Shown here: positions 7,852-16,644 of the stretch, in pieces
How the letters are laid out: the number at the start of each line of letters is the position of its first letter
Numbering within the stretch: position 1 is the first letter of the stretch
Assembly (NCBI GenBank): GCA_025934255.1
Contig: JAICYJ010000013.1
Coordinates: forward strand, 1-62,080
Length of the DNA: 62,080 nt
Reading direction: 5' to 3'
DNA from: Thermoleophilia bacterium
Lineage (GTDB): Bacteria; Actinomycetota; Thermoleophilia; Gaiellales; JAICJC01
Notes under the pieces: model-generated
The model's database searches: none
What the model was told of the DNA's origin: nothing
Seen by the model: only the letters and a program-made list of their open reading frames with translations
Made by a program: the position numbers and the translations under genes

Positions 7852-8619
7852 GTGATCGCGCTTGTGACCGGTGCTTCAGGGGGGATCGGACTGGAGCTGG
7901 CGCGGCTGTTTGCCGGCGATGGGCATGACCTCGTGCTGGTAGCCCGAGGGGGCGAGCGGCTGGCCATGGTCGCACGCGAGCTGGAGGATCGCTTCCGGGT
8001 CGAGGTGCGGCCGATCCCGCGCGACCTGTCCAACCCGATCGCGCCGCTGTCGCTGTTCGACGAGTGCGGCGAGGTGGACTTCCTGGTCAACAACGCCGGC
8101 TTCGGGCACCGGGGGTCGTTCGCCGACGAGGATCCCGCCATCCTCAGCGAGATGCTGCAGGTGAACGTGGCGGCGCTGACGCAGCTGACGCGGATGTTCC
8201 TGCCGGCGATGGTCGACCGCGGCTCGGGCCGGATCCTGAACGTCGCGTCCACGGCCGCGTTCCAGCCGGGCCCGCTGATGGCCGTCTACTACGCCAGCAA
8301 GGCCTACGTGCTGTCGTTCTCCGAGGCGATCCGGGCGGAGCTGGAGGAGTCGGGAGTGTCCGTGACAACGCTGTGCCCGGGGCCGACCCGAACGGCGTTC
8401 GTCGACCGGGCCGAGGTGTCACGCAACCGGTTCACGAGCTCGCGCGTGATGGAGCCGTTCGAGGTTGCCCGCGAGGGCTACGCCGGCATGATGGCGGGCC
8501 GGGCGGTGGTGATCCCCGGCAAGGTCAACCGCCTGGGCGCGGCCGGAGCGCGGCTGGCGCCGCGATCGCTGGCGGCGGGAATCGCCCGTCGCATCCACGA
8601 GGCCGACGAGCCGAGCTAG
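7852..8619 (+). CDS. Short-chain dehydrogenase/reductase (SDR)
   Basis: This 255-residue classical SDR has the cofactor loop TGASGGIG (residues 7-14), NNAG, the catalytic Ser in NVASTAAF and the Y146xxxK150 pair. The ARGGERL segment after strand 2 suggests NADP(H) preference. Overall it resembles the DltE/YohF-like 'SDR family NAD(P)-dependent oxidoreductase' group acting on lipid-like or unknown substrates; the substrate cannot be told. Its stop codon shares the palindrome CTAG with the stop of the converging prepilin peptidase gene. Confidence 0.88.
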   Translation: MIALVTGASGGIGLELARLFAGDGHDLVLVARGGERLAMVARELEDRFRVEVRPIPRDLSNPIAPLSLFDECGEVDFLVNNAGFGHRGSFADEDPAILSEMLQVNVAALTQLTRMFLPAMVDRGSGRILNVASTAAFQPGPLMAVYYASKAYVLSFSEAIRAELEESGVSVTTLCPGPTRTAFVDRAEVSRNRFTSSRVMEPFEVAREGYAGMMAGRAVVIPGKVNRLGAAGARLAPRSLAAGIARRIHEADEPS

Positions 8620-9245
8620 AACCCGATCAGGTGCCGCGACAGGGGCGGGCCCCAGAGCAGCGCGACCTCGGTGCCGAACGCCAGGAACGGGCCGAACGGG
8701 AACGTGGCCTTGCGGGCCTTGGCGCCGAGCCGCAGCAGCAGGTACGCCGACAGGGCGGTTGATGCGATGAAGCCGAACAGCAGCGCCACGTACGCGTAGC
8801 GTCCCGTGCCGAGGCCGATCATCAGCGCCATCTTGACGTCGCCCAGGCCCATGCCCTTCGGCGAGACCAGCCAGGCCGTGCCCAGGAACAGGAAGCAGAG
8901 GATGCCGCTGATGGCGAACTCCGCGATCCGGTCGGGCTGCGCGATGCATGCCACCACGAACACCAGGACCGCGCCCGGGTAGTTGATCAGGTTGGGGATG
9001 ATGCGGTGGTTGATGTCGATCACCGATGCGGGCACGATCAGCGCGGTCAGAAGCAGCGCCGGCGCCAGCTGCGGCTCGATCCCGATCTGCCACGTCAGCG
9101 CCGCGAACAAGCCGGCCGTGAGCCCGGCCATGAGCCAGCGACGGCGCACCGAGGGGGGCGTGCCCTCGCCCAGGGGAAACCGCTGGATCAGCCACTCGAT
9201 CGGCCACCCAAGCGCGAAACCCACCATGGGGACTGCGAACTCCAT
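8616..9245 (-). CDS. Type IV prepilin peptidase (A24 family), short form
   Basis: This is a membrane aspartyl protease that cuts prepilin-like leaders. The 209-residue protein has about six hydrophobic segments, and both catalytic aspartates are visible: DINHRIIPN and GMGLGDVKM (the GxGD motif). The N-terminal methylase zinc domain of full PilD is absent, so this is the short TadV/archaeal-like form. The ATG at 9245 gives the natural opening MEFAVPMVGFALGW; a longer frame runs through the divergent gene. No pilin or pilus assembly genes are in the window, so its substrates lie elsewhere. Confidence 0.87.
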   Translation of the reverse strand: MEFAVPMVGFALGWPIEWLIQRFPLGEGTPPSVRRRWLMAGLTAGLFAALTWQIGIEPQLAPALLLTALIVPASVIDINHRIIPNLINYPGAVLVFVVACIAQPDRIAEFAISGILCFLFLGTAWLVSPKGMGLGDVKMALMIGLGTGRYAYVALLFGFIASTALSAYLLLRLGAKARKATFPFGPFLAFGTEVALLWGPPLSRHLIGF

Positions 9246-9278
9246 GCGGTAGCTATCGGCCACGCGGGGCGCGGACTG

Positions 9279-9284
9279 TAGGCT
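9279..9284 (+). promoter_or_regulatory. Leaderless -10 box (TAGGCT)
   Basis: TAGGCT ends 6 nt before the GTG at 9291, in the gap diverging from the prepilin peptidase gene. Confidence 0.5.
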
Positions 9285-9290
9285 GGCCCA

Positions 9291-10448
9291 GTGCCTGACG
9301 TGATCGTGATCGGCGGCGGCATCATCGGCGCCACAACCGCGTGGCAGCTGGCCGAGCGCGGGGCCGAGGTGCTGCTGCTCGAGCGCGGCCACCTGGCGTC
9401 GGGCGCCACCCGTCGCAGCCAGGGCCTGCTGCTCGAGCCCGAGGTCGATCCGATGCAGCCGCTGTTCGCGGAGTCCAACCGGCTCTACGACCACCTCGCA
9501 GAACGCGCCGGCCTCGAGCTGGCGCTCGACCGGGAGCCGATCGGAACGCTGTTCCTGGCCACCAGCGAGGCCCAGCTGGAGCGGCTCGCCGAGAACGTGC
9601 CCGCCGACGGCCGGCTGCTGGATCGAGACGCGGTGCTCGAGGCCGAGCCGGGCCTGGCTCCCACCGTGTCAGGCGGGCTGCTGCTGCCCGGCGGCCGCCG
9701 CACCGATCCGGCCGCACTGACGGCGGCGGCGGCGGAGATGGCGCGGCGGTCGGGCGCTGAGATCCGCTGCCACGTCGACGTCAAGCGCGTCTCGCCGGGC
9801 GCGGCCGTCACGGACGGAGGGTTCGAGCGGGCCGGGACGATCGTGCTCGCCGCAGGCGCGTGGTCGCGGCGGCTTGCGCACACGGCCGGCCACGAGCTGC
9901 TGATCCGGCCGGTGCGCGGCTGGCTGGCGGTGACCGCACCCGTGCCGCCGCTGCTCCGCCACATCGTCTACGAGGCCGGCTACGCCCTGGCCCGTGGGCC
10001 TCAGCCGGGCGACCCGGTGCTGATGAGCGACCTTGCCGATGGCGACGTGGCCGTCTTCGGCACGCGTTCGGCCACCGCCATGACGGCGCACCAGAACGCC
10101 GACGGCTCGATCATGGTCGGGGCCACGCGCGCCCCCGCGCTTCGCGAGGGAGACGAGAGCGCCGGCGCGCTGCGCGACACCGCCGCCCGCGTCTGCCAGC
10201 TGCTGCCGGCGATGGCGTCGGTCGAGGTGGAGACCACCTGGAACGGGCTGCGCCCGTTCACGCCCGACGAGCTGCCCTACATCGGCCACCTCGAGGACGG
10301 GCTGGCCGTGTGCGCCGGGCACTCGAGCGACGGCATCCTGGCCGGTGCCGGCTCCGGGCGGCTGGTCGCGGAGATGGTGCTCGGCACGGAGCCGTTCACC
10401 GACCCCGCGCCGTTCTCCCCCAGCCGGTCGCATGCCGACGGCGATTAG
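9291..10448 (+). CDS. FAD-dependent amine/glycine oxidase family protein (DAO)
   Basis: This 385-residue flavoenzyme has the dinucleotide loop IVIGGGIIGATTAWQLAERG at the very N-terminus, the acidic LLERG strand end, and a C-terminal NGLRPFTPDELPYIG segment followed by AGHSSDGILAG. These are hallmarks of D-amino acid/glycine/sarcosine oxidases of the DAO family. The closest named type may be ThiO (glycine oxidase for thiamine thiazole), but no thi genes are nearby, so the substrate is left open. A GNAT gene overlaps its 3' end by 17 bases. Confidence 0.85.
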   Translation: MPDVIVIGGGIIGATTAWQLAERGAEVLLLERGHLASGATRRSQGLLLEPEVDPMQPLFAESNRLYDHLAERAGLELALDREPIGTLFLATSEAQLERLAENVPADGRLLDRDAVLEAEPGLAPTVSGGLLLPGGRRTDPAALTAAAAEMARRSGAEIRCHVDVKRVSPGAAVTDGGFERAGTIVLAAGAWSRRLAHTAGHELLIRPVRGWLAVTAPVPPLLRHIVYEAGYALARGPQPGDPVLMSDLADGDVAVFGTRSATAMTAHQNADGSIMVGATRAPALREGDESAGALRDTAARVCQLLPAMASVEVETTWNGLRPFTPDELPYIGHLEDGLAVCAGHSSDGILAGAGSGRLVAEMVLGTEPFTDPAPFSPSRSHADGD

Positions 10449-10893
10449 GCGGGCGGCGGCCGGCGACGCGGCGGCGGCCGCCGAGATCACGAGCGCCGCC
10501 TACCGCCCGTACATCGAGCGGATCGGCCGCGAGCCGGCCCCGATGGGCGCCGACTTCGACGCGCTGATCGCGGCCGGCGACGTCTGGGTGGCGACCGACC
10601 GTGACCGCGTGGTGGGCGTGCTCGTGCTGCGGGTGGGGGAGACGGCGCTGCTGCTCGAGAGCGTCGCCGTCGACCCGGCCCACCAGCGGCGGGGGATCGG
10701 CCGATCGCTGATCGATCACGCCGAGCAGGTCGCCCGCGACGCCCGGCTGGGCGCCGTCGAGCTCTACACGAACGCGCACATGACCGAGAACCTGAGGCTG
10801 TATCCGTCGCTCGGATACGACCTGATCGATCGCCGCCGCGAGGACGGGTTCGACCGCGTGTTCTTCCGCAAGTCACTGGCGCCGGGCGGGTAG
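10432..10893 (+). CDS. GNAT family N-acetyltransferase
   Basis: This 153-residue acetyltransferase has the acetyl-CoA loop VDPAHQRRGIGRSLIDHAE and the later YTNAHMTENLRLYPSLGY motif typical of small GNATs. The start is taken at the ATG at 10432, inside the end of the upstream flavoenzyme gene, because the protein then opens on the first GNAT strand (TAIRRAAAGDA). Overlap with the flavoenzyme implies one transcript. The acceptor is unknown. Confidence 0.88.
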   Translation: MPTAIRRAAAGDAAAAAEITSAAYRPYIERIGREPAPMGADFDALIAAGDVWVATDRDRVVGVLVLRVGETALLLESVAVDPAHQRRGIGRSLIDHAEQVARDARLGAVELYTNAHMTENLRLYPSLGYDLIDRRREDGFDRVFFRKSLAPGG

Positions 10894-10896
10894 GCT
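10891..10896 (+). promoter_or_regulatory. -10-like box (TAGGCT) for aroC
   Basis: TAGGCT coincides with the GNAT stop codon and ends 8 nt before the aroC ATG at 10905; the same hexamer is found before the gene at 9291. Confidence 0.4.
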
Positions 10897-10904
10897 CTCG
10901 GCCC

Positions 10905-12089
10905 ATGGAGCTCTCCTACGTCACAGCCGGCGAATCCCACGGCCCGGGGCTGACCGTCGTGGTCAGCGGCGTGCCTGCCGGCCTCGAGCTCGACCACGAG
11001 CTGATCCGCCGCGACCTCGCCCGGCGCCAGGCGGGCTATGGCCGCAGCCCGCGCCAGAAGCTCGAGACCGACGACGTCGTGCCCCACGGAGGGCTGCGCC
11101 ACGGCCGGACGCTGGGCAGCCCGATCGCGTTCTTCATCGAGAACCGTGACCACAGGAACTGGACCGACCCGATGAACCCGTGGCCGGTGCCGGAGGAGGC
11201 GCTCGTGGCCTACGGCTGGCGCGGCAAGCCGATCCGGCTGCCCCGCCCCGGCCACGCCGACCTGTCGGGCGTCCTCAAGTACGGGCTCAGCGACGTGCGC
11301 GACGTGCTGGAGCGCGCCAGCGCCCGCGAGACGGCCGCGCGCGTCGCGGCGGGCGCCGTGGCCAAGGCCGTCTGCCGCTCGATCGGGATCGAGGTGCGCT
11401 CCCACGTGCTGCAGATCGGATCGGTGCGGGCGACGCCGCCGGCCTGGCTGACGGCCGCCGACTTCGACCGCGCCGAGGCCAGCGAGGTGCGGTGCCTCGA
11501 CCCCAGCGCCGAGCAGGCCATGATCGCCGAGATCGAGGCTGCCAAGAACGACCGCGACACGCTGGGAGGCGTCACCGAGGTGCGGGCGTTCGGCGTGCCG
11601 CCCGGGCTCGGCTCGCACGTCTCGGCCGGCCAGCGCCTGGACGGCCGCCTGGCCGGCGCGATGCTCTCGATCCAGTCGGCCAAGGGCGTCGAGATCGGCG
11701 ACGCGATCGCCTCCAGCGGCCGGCGCGGGTCGAGCGTGCACGATGAGATCCACCACGATGACGGTCGTGGGTTCTACCGCGAAACCGACCGGGCGGGCGG
11801 GCTCGAGGGCGGGATCACGAACGGTGCAGACGTGATCGTGCGCGTGATCTGGAAGCCGCTGCCGACCCTGATGCGACCGCTGGCAAGCGTCGAGCTGGGC
11901 AGCCATGAGCAGCAGGCCGCGCACGTCGAGCGCAGCGATGTCACGGTGCTGCCGGCGGCCGCGGTCGTGGCCGAGGCGGGGATGGCGTTCGAGCTCGCCC
12001 GGGCCGCACTGGAGAAGTTCGGCGGCGATTCGATCGGGGATTTCGTGGCCGCTCACGCCGCCTACATGGCCCGCGTCGCGCAGGCATGA
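10905..12089 (+). CDS. aroC: Chorismate synthase
   Basis: AroC makes chorismate from EPSP using reduced FMN. The 394-residue protein carries the N-terminal signature AGESHGPGL, GYGRSPRQKLETDDV, RPGHADLSGVLKYG, ERASARETAARVAAGAVAK and the C-terminal RSDVTVLPAAAVVAEAG. Length and motifs are normal. Its stop overlaps the start of the aroK-aroB fusion by 4 bases, tying the last steps of the shikimate pathway together. Confidence 0.97.
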   Translation: MELSYVTAGESHGPGLTVVVSGVPAGLELDHELIRRDLARRQAGYGRSPRQKLETDDVVPHGGLRHGRTLGSPIAFFIENRDHRNWTDPMNPWPVPEEALVAYGWRGKPIRLPRPGHADLSGVLKYGLSDVRDVLERASARETAARVAAGAVAKAVCRSIGIEVRSHVLQIGSVRATPPAWLTAADFDRAEASEVRCLDPSAEQAMIAEIEAAKNDRDTLGGVTEVRAFGVPPGLGSHVSAGQRLDGRLAGAMLSIQSAKGVEIGDAIASSGRRGSSVHDEIHHDDGRGFYRETDRAGGLEGGITNGADVIVRVIWKPLPTLMRPLASVELGSHEQQAAHVERSDVTVLPAAAVVAEAGMAFELARAALEKFGGDSIGDFVAAHAAYMARVAQA

Positions 12090-13582
12090 TTCCCGGCCCC
12101 TACCGGAACATCGCCCTGATCGGGTTTATGGGCTCCGGGAAGTCGACGCTGGCCGGCCAGCTGGCGGAGCGGCTGGGGTGGGATGTGGCCGACAGCGACG
12201 CCGAGGTCGAGCGCGAGGCCGGAAAGCCGATCCCGCGCATCTTCCTGGAGGACGGCGAGGCCGCGTTCCGCGAGCTCGAGGAGCGGGCTGTGGCCCGCCT
12301 GTCCGAGCGGATGGACGCCGTGATCGCGCTCGGCGGCGGCGCCATCACCTCGCCGATCACGCGCGAGCGGCTGCACGACGGCAGCTTCACGGTGCTGCTC
12401 GACGTGTCGGTGCAGACGGCCTGGCGGCGGATCGAGGCGGAGGCCGAAGACCGGCCGCTGGCCGTTGAGGCGCGCGGGTTCGCCGACCTCTACGAGCAGC
12501 GCCGGCCGCTCTACCACGCGGCCGCCGACGCGCTGGTCGACGCCGAGCAGCTGGAGGGCGGCGAGCCGCTGCTGGTGCCGCTCAGCCGGCCGGCCGCGCT
12601 GTCCGAGCTGCCGCGGCTGGTGGGCGCGCGGCGCGCCGCCCTGATCGCGGACCGGGCGGTGCTGCGGCTGGTGGGGGCGCCGGTGGAGCCGCTGGTGACC
12701 GTACGGCTGCCCGTGGGCGAGGCGGCAAAGACGGTGGCGGTGGCGCGCCAGGCGTGGACGCGGCTGGCCGACCTGGGCCTGGAGCGCGGGGACGTGGTGG
12801 TTGGGTTGGGCGGCGGTGCCGCGACCGACGCGGCCGGGTTCGTGGCCGCCACCTACCAGCGCGGCGTCCCGTGGATCGCGGCGCCGACCTCGCTGGTGGG
12901 GATGGTGGACGCGGCCATCGGCGGCAAGACCGGGATCGACCTGCCCGGTGCCAAGAACTACGTCGGCGCCTTCCACCCGGCCGAGTGGGTGGTGGCCGAC
13001 CCGGGGCTGCTGGAGACGCTGCCGGTGCGGGAGTGGGCCTGCGGCTTTGCCGAGGTGATCAAGACCGGCCTGCTGGCGGGCGGGCGGCTGTGGGAGATGG
13101 TGCAGGCGTGGGAGCCGGGGCGGGGATCCACGGAGCAGCGGCTGGAGCTGATCCGCCGCTGCGCCGCCTACAAGGCGCACGTGGTGGCGAGCGATCCGCG
13201 CGAGCAGGGCATGCGCGCCGTGCTCAACCTGGGACACTCGATCGGCCACGCGATCGAGGCGGCGGCCGGATTCACCAGCATCGCCCACGGCGAGGCGGTG
13301 GCCGTGGGGCTGCTGCCGGCGCTGTGGCTGTCGGGAAAGGTGGCCGGACTCGACCCGGCCGTGGAGGGCGACGTCCGAGCGCTGCTGCGGATGCACGAGC
13401 TGCCCACCGGCTTTGCGGGCGTCGACGCTGCGGCCGTGCGAGAGGCGCTTCGACGCGACAAGAAGTCGGTCGAGGGCCGCGTCCGGTTCGTGCTGCTGGA
13501 GCAGGTCGGCAAGCCGGTCTGGGGCGTGGACATCGACGACGAGCTGATCGACCTCGCGATCGGCCGGGCGCTGGCGGGCTGA
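12086..13582 (+). CDS. aroK-aroB: Shikimate kinase / 3-dehydroquinate synthase fusion
   Basis: This 498-residue bifunctional protein joins two shikimate enzymes. Residues 1-165 are AroK: Walker A GFMGSGKS (13-20), the substrate Asp in VADSDAEVE, GGGAI and the lid RPLYHAAAD. Residues about 175-498 are AroB: VRLPVGEAAKT, GLGGGAATDAAGFVAAT, PTSLVGMVDAAIGGKTGID, KNYVGAFHPAEWV and the metal-binding Glu/His in EVIKTG and LNLGHSIGHAIE. The AroB part is slightly short at its N-terminus. Such fusions are known in some bacteria. It is coupled to aroC. Confidence 0.95.
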   Translation: MIPGPYRNIALIGFMGSGKSTLAGQLAERLGWDVADSDAEVEREAGKPIPRIFLEDGEAAFRELEERAVARLSERMDAVIALGGGAITSPITRERLHDGSFTVLLDVSVQTAWRRIEAEAEDRPLAVEARGFADLYEQRRPLYHAAADALVDAEQLEGGEPLLVPLSRPAALSELPRLVGARRAALIADRAVLRLVGAPVEPLVTVRLPVGEAAKTVAVARQAWTRLADLGLERGDVVVGLGGGAATDAAGFVAATYQRGVPWIAAPTSLVGMVDAAIGGKTGIDLPGAKNYVGAFHPAEWVVADPGLLETLPVREWACGFAEVIKTGLLAGGRLWEMVQAWEPGRGSTEQRLELIRRCAAYKAHVVASDPREQGMRAVLNLGHSIGHAIEAAAGFTSIAHGEAVAVGLLPALWLSGKVAGLDPAVEGDVRALLRMHELPTGFAGVDAAAVREALRRDKKSVEGRVRFVLLEQVGKPVWGVDIDDELIDLAIGRALAG

Positions 13583-13619
13583 GCCCGCCGGCACCCGACC
13601 GGCTCTCCTCTACGAGAGC
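13573..13619. terminator. Two hairpins between converging genes
   Basis: GGCGGGC / GCCCGCC (13573-13579 with 13583-13589) pairs across the aroKB stop codon. A second hairpin, GCTCTC with GAGAGC (13602-13607 with 13614-13619), covers the stop region of the opposing gene. Neither has a T-run; they may act as bidirectional terminators. Confidence 0.4.
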
Positions 13620-14401
13620 AGCACCACCGGCACCCGCACCTGATGCTGCGGCTTGCCGTTGCCGTCGGTGTCGTCATCAGAGACGACGATCGTGCCCAGC
13701 TGGTCGCTGCCGACCGAGAACGGCACCAGGATCGTGTAGCCGCCACGGCAGCCGGTGCCGCAGCTGGCGGTGGTGTGTGCGTGCGCGATGGTGGTGCCGT
13801 TGTGGTTGAGGATGCGGATGTGCAGGCTGCCCTCGAACACGATGGCGTTGCCGCTGACGCGCACGCTGCCCGAGAGCGCCGTGCCGATGGCCGGGTTCCA
13901 GACGGTGATCGGCGGCAGCAGGCCGGCGAAGCTGTCCTGCGTCATCGGCCGCGGCAGCTGCACGCCGGCCAGGCTGGACACGGCCCGTCCGTTCACCTGC
14001 AGGGCGACCCGGTCGATGGTCGGGAACTGCGCCAGCGTCCAGGTCAGCTGGGCGAGGCGCATGCGCACCTGGGCGGTCGTGCCCGAGGCCGCGAACTCGC
14101 TGCTGAGATCGGCGGTGGCCGTGCCGTTTGCGACCGAGAGGCCGAGCAGGTCGGCCGCTGCCGGCACCTGCGAGCCGACGCCCGCGTCCGACTCGGACAG
14201 GTTCGGCCCGGCAAGCAGCGCCTGCACGGCGGCGCGCGCCGGTGCGGGCGTCAGCGGCTGCTGCCGCTTCACCAGCCACAGCTTGCCGCTGCGCTGGAAC
14301 CAGACCTTGTAGACGCTGGTCTCGGCGGCAGTGGCATGGGCGGAGCCGGCGGCCACGGCGGTGGCTGCGGCCATCACGGCCAGCAGGGTGCGGAATCGCA
14401 T
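13610..14401 (-). CDS. Secreted GerMN/Gmad2 domain protein
   Basis: This 263-residue exported protein has a cleavable signal peptide (residues 1-26, ending AHATAAE). A GerMN domain follows (PAPARAAVQALLAGPNLSESDAG, LLGLSVANGTATADLSSEF, QVRMRLAQLTWTLAQFPTIDRV). The C-terminal immunoglobulin-like Gmad2 domain shows SFAGLLPPITVWNPA, GTALSGSVRVSGNA and VFEGSLHIRILN. An AAGGA ribosome site precedes the ATG. GerMN proteins are found in spore formers and in many non-sporulating actinobacteria, where they are envelope-associated. Two Cys in SCGTGC may pair. Confidence 0.85.
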   Translation of the reverse strand: MRFRTLLAVMAAATAVAAGSAHATAAETSVYKVWFQRSGKLWLVKRQQPLTPAPARAAVQALLAGPNLSESDAGVGSQVPAAADLLGLSVANGTATADLSSEFAASGTTAQVRMRLAQLTWTLAQFPTIDRVALQVNGRAVSSLAGVQLPRPMTQDSFAGLLPPITVWNPAIGTALSGSVRVSGNAIVFEGSLHIRILNHNGTTIAHAHTTASCGTGCRGGYTILVPFSVGSDQLGTIVVSDDDTDGNGKPQHQVRVPVVLLS

Positions 14402-14539
14402 TCGAAGTCCTTTCGTCGGGGTTGGCGCCCAGCCTGCACGCGGTCCCCGTCACCTGTCAGTCACGAGCCGTGCCGGACCCGTCACAGACCCATCTGGCCG
14501 GGCGTCGCGCGCGCGAGACACGGTGCCGCGGCCTTCCAG

Positions 14540-14545
14540 TACCCT
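14540..14545 (+). promoter_or_regulatory. -10-like box (TACCCT) for aroQ
   Basis: TACCCT ends 8 nt before the aroQ ATG at 14554 and likely drives aroQ-pepP-efp and beyond. Confidence 0.45.
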
Positions 14546-14553
14546 TCGCGGCC

Positions 14554-14985
14554 ATGCAGGTCACGGTCCTGAACGGCGTCAACCTGAACATGCTCGGTCA
14601 CCGTGACCCCGAGCAGTACGGCGACATGACGCTGCTGCAGCTGGAGACCCGGATCTACGAGTGGGCGCAGGAGCTGAACATGTCGGCCCGCTGCTCCCAG
14701 ACCAACCACGAGGGCGCGTACGTGGACATGATCCACGAGGCCTGTTCGGGCACCGACGCGCTCGTCGTCAACCCCGGCGCCTGGAGCCACTACAGCTACG
14801 CCATCCGCGACGCGCTCGAGATCTTCACGGGCCCGATCGTCGAGGTGCACCTGTCCGACATCGAGCGCCGCGAGCAGTGGCGGCGCCAGACGGTGATCTC
14901 GGATGTGGTCTCGCACCGCATCAGCGGGCGCGGCGCCGAGGGCTACCGGGACGCCTTCACCTACCTCGCGGAGAACGCCCCATGA
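14554..14985 (+). CDS. aroQ: Type II 3-dehydroquinate dehydratase
   Basis: AroQ converts 3-dehydroquinate to 3-dehydroshikimate. The 143-residue protein has the type II motifs LNGVNLNMLG, the catalytic Tyr in EQYGDMTL, NHEGAYVDMIHEA, the NPGAWSHYS segment and EVHLSDIERREQWR. The ATG at 14554 follows a TANNNT box at 8 nt. It completes a local set of aroE, aroC, aroKB and aroQ. Its TGA overlaps the ATG of the following peptidase. Confidence 0.93.
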   Translation: MQVTVLNGVNLNMLGHRDPEQYGDMTLLQLETRIYEWAQELNMSARCSQTNHEGAYVDMIHEACSGTDALVVNPGAWSHYSYAIRDALEIFTGPIVEVHLSDIERREQWRRQTVISDVVSHRISGRGAEGYRDAFTYLAENAP

Positions 14986-16064
14986 ACTATCGCGCGCGCG
15001 TCGAACGGCTGGCGGCCGGCCTGGCCGGCCACGAGATCGACGCCCTCCTGATCACGGACCTCACGAACGTCCGCTACCTGACCGGGTACACCGGCAGCAA
15101 CGGCGCCGTGGTGGCAACGCCGTCCGGCTCCGTCTTTCTGACCGACTTCCGCTATCTGGAGCGGGTTGCGCCGCTGCGCGAGTTCATCGACGTGCAGCAG
15201 GCGAACCAGGACCTGATCCGCTTCGTCTCCACCCGCTGGGCCGAGCTCGCGCCCGGCGCAGCCAGGGTCGGCTTCGAGTCGGTGCACCTGTCCTACGCCG
15301 CGCACGCGCTGCTGGCGGAGGCGTCCGGGGACGTCGAGCTGGTGGGTGTGTCCGGCGCCGTCGAGGGCCTTCGGATCGTCAAGGACGATGACGAGATCGA
15401 GGCCATCCGCCGTGCCGCGGCCATCCTCGAGCCGGTCTACGCGCAGCTGGTGGGCGACGGCCTGGCCGGGCGCACGGAGTTCGACGTGGCCTGGCGCGTC
15501 CAGGAGCTGGTGCGCGAGCACGGCGGCGACGGCGTCGCCTTCGACTCGATCGTGGCGTCCGGCGCGGCCGGCGCGCTGCCGCACGCCGAGCCGCGGCGCG
15601 AGGTGATCGCCCCCGGCAGCATGGTCACGATCGACATCGGCGCCGTGCTCGACGGCTATCACTCCGACTGCACGCGCACCTTCGCCACCGGCCCCGTCCC
15701 CGAGCCGCTGGGCGAGGTCTACGAGCTGGTGCTGCGGGCCCAGCTGGCCGGTCTCGACGTGGTGCGGCCGGGCGTCACCGGCAAGGACGCCGACGCGGTC
15801 GTGCGCGACATCATCACCGAGGCCGGCCACGGCGAGCACTTCCAGCACGGCACTGGTCACGGCGTCGGTCTCCAGATCCACGAGGATCCGCGCCTCTCCG
15901 TCACCTACCCCGCAACCCTCGAGCAGGGGATGGTCGTCACAGTGGAGCCGGGCGTCTACCTGCCGGGCGTCGGCGGGGTGCGCATCGAGGATCTCGTGGT
16001 GGTCACCGGGGACGGCTGCGAGCGCCTCACCGGCTACCCTAAGGAGCTGATCACGGCCGGCTGA
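14982..16064 (+). CDS. pepP: Xaa-Pro aminopeptidase (M24 family)
   Basis: This 360-residue M24 metallopeptidase has an N-terminal creatinase-like domain (ALLITDLTNVRYLTGYTGSNG). Its C-terminal pita-bread fold carries the five metal ligands: Asp in TIDIGAVLDGYHSDCTRTF (two Asp), His in HGTGHGVGLQIHE, Glu in VTVEPGVYLPG and Glu in GGVRIEDLV. It overlaps aroQ by 4 bases and precedes efp, the common pepP-efp order. It acts in the cytoplasm on Pro-containing peptides. Confidence 0.93.
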   Translation: MNYRARVERLAAGLAGHEIDALLITDLTNVRYLTGYTGSNGAVVATPSGSVFLTDFRYLERVAPLREFIDVQQANQDLIRFVSTRWAELAPGAARVGFESVHLSYAAHALLAEASGDVELVGVSGAVEGLRIVKDDDEIEAIRRAAAILEPVYAQLVGDGLAGRTEFDVAWRVQELVREHGGDGVAFDSIVASGAAGALPHAEPRREVIAPGSMVTIDIGAVLDGYHSDCTRTFATGPVPEPLGEVYELVLRAQLAGLDVVRPGVTGKDADAVVRDIITEAGHGEHFQHGTGHGVGLQIHEDPRLSVTYPATLEQGMVVTVEPGVYLPGVGGVRIEDLVVVTGDGCERLTGYPKELITAG

Positions 16065-16077
16065 CGGCCTCACCACC

Positions 16078-16644
16078 ATGGCTGAAACCATCTCCACCAA
16101 CCAGTTCAAGAACGGCATGCACGTCGAGGTCGACGGCACCATCTACCGCATCGTCGACTTCCAGCACGTCAAGCCCGGCAAGGGCGGCGCGTTCGTCCGC
16201 ACCAAGCTGAAGGCGCTGGAGTCGGGCGGCATCGTCGACAAGACCTTCCGGGCCGGCGAGAAGATGCCGCGCATCCACACCGAGGTCGTCAACGTCACCT
16301 ACCTCTACAACGACGGCAACGACGTGCACCTGATGAACTCCGAGACCTTCGACCAGCTCGCGTTCCCGGCCGACACAATGCGCGAGGAGCTGCAGTACAT
16401 GCGCGAGAACGACACCGTGCAGCTGCTCACGGTCGACGGCAAGCCGACCTCGCTCCAGCTGCCGGCGGCGGTCGAGCTGAAGGTGGTCGACACCGAGCCC
16501 GGCGTCAAGGGCGACACCGTCTCCAACGTGACCAAGCCGGCCACGCTCGAGACCGGCGCCGTCGTCGCGGTACCCCTGTTCGTCAACGTCGGTGACGTGA
16601 TCCGCGTGGACACGCGCGAGGCGCGGTACATCTCACGCGCGTGA
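16078..16644 (+). CDS. efp: Translation elongation factor P
   Basis: EF-P relieves ribosome stalling at polyproline runs. The 188-residue protein has three OB-like domains, with the loop HVKPGKGGAF carrying the Lys (residue 35 counting Met) that is modified in many bacteria. VNVTYLYNDG, QLPAAVELKVVDTEPGVKGDTV and VGDVIRVDTREARYISRA are typical. No epmA/epmB-like modification genes are in the window, so its modification state is unknown. It overlaps the next gene by 4 bases. Confidence 0.97.
   Translation: MAETISTNQFKNGMHVEVDGTIYRIVDFQHVKPGKGGAFVRTKLKALESGGIVDKTFRAGEKMPRIHTEVVNVTYLYNDGNDVHLMNSETFDQLAFPADTMREELQYMRENDTVQLLTVDGKPTSLQLPAAVELKVVDTEPGVKGDTVSNVTKPATLETGAVVAVPLFVNVGDVIRVDTREARYISRA

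Noticed and set aside
14402..14553. Regulatory or RNA element in the gap between the GerMN gene and aroQ
   Set aside because: Only the AAGGA ribosome site of the GerMN gene, the TACCCT box of aroQ and weak short repeats (GTCAC) were seen; no stable structure was apparent.
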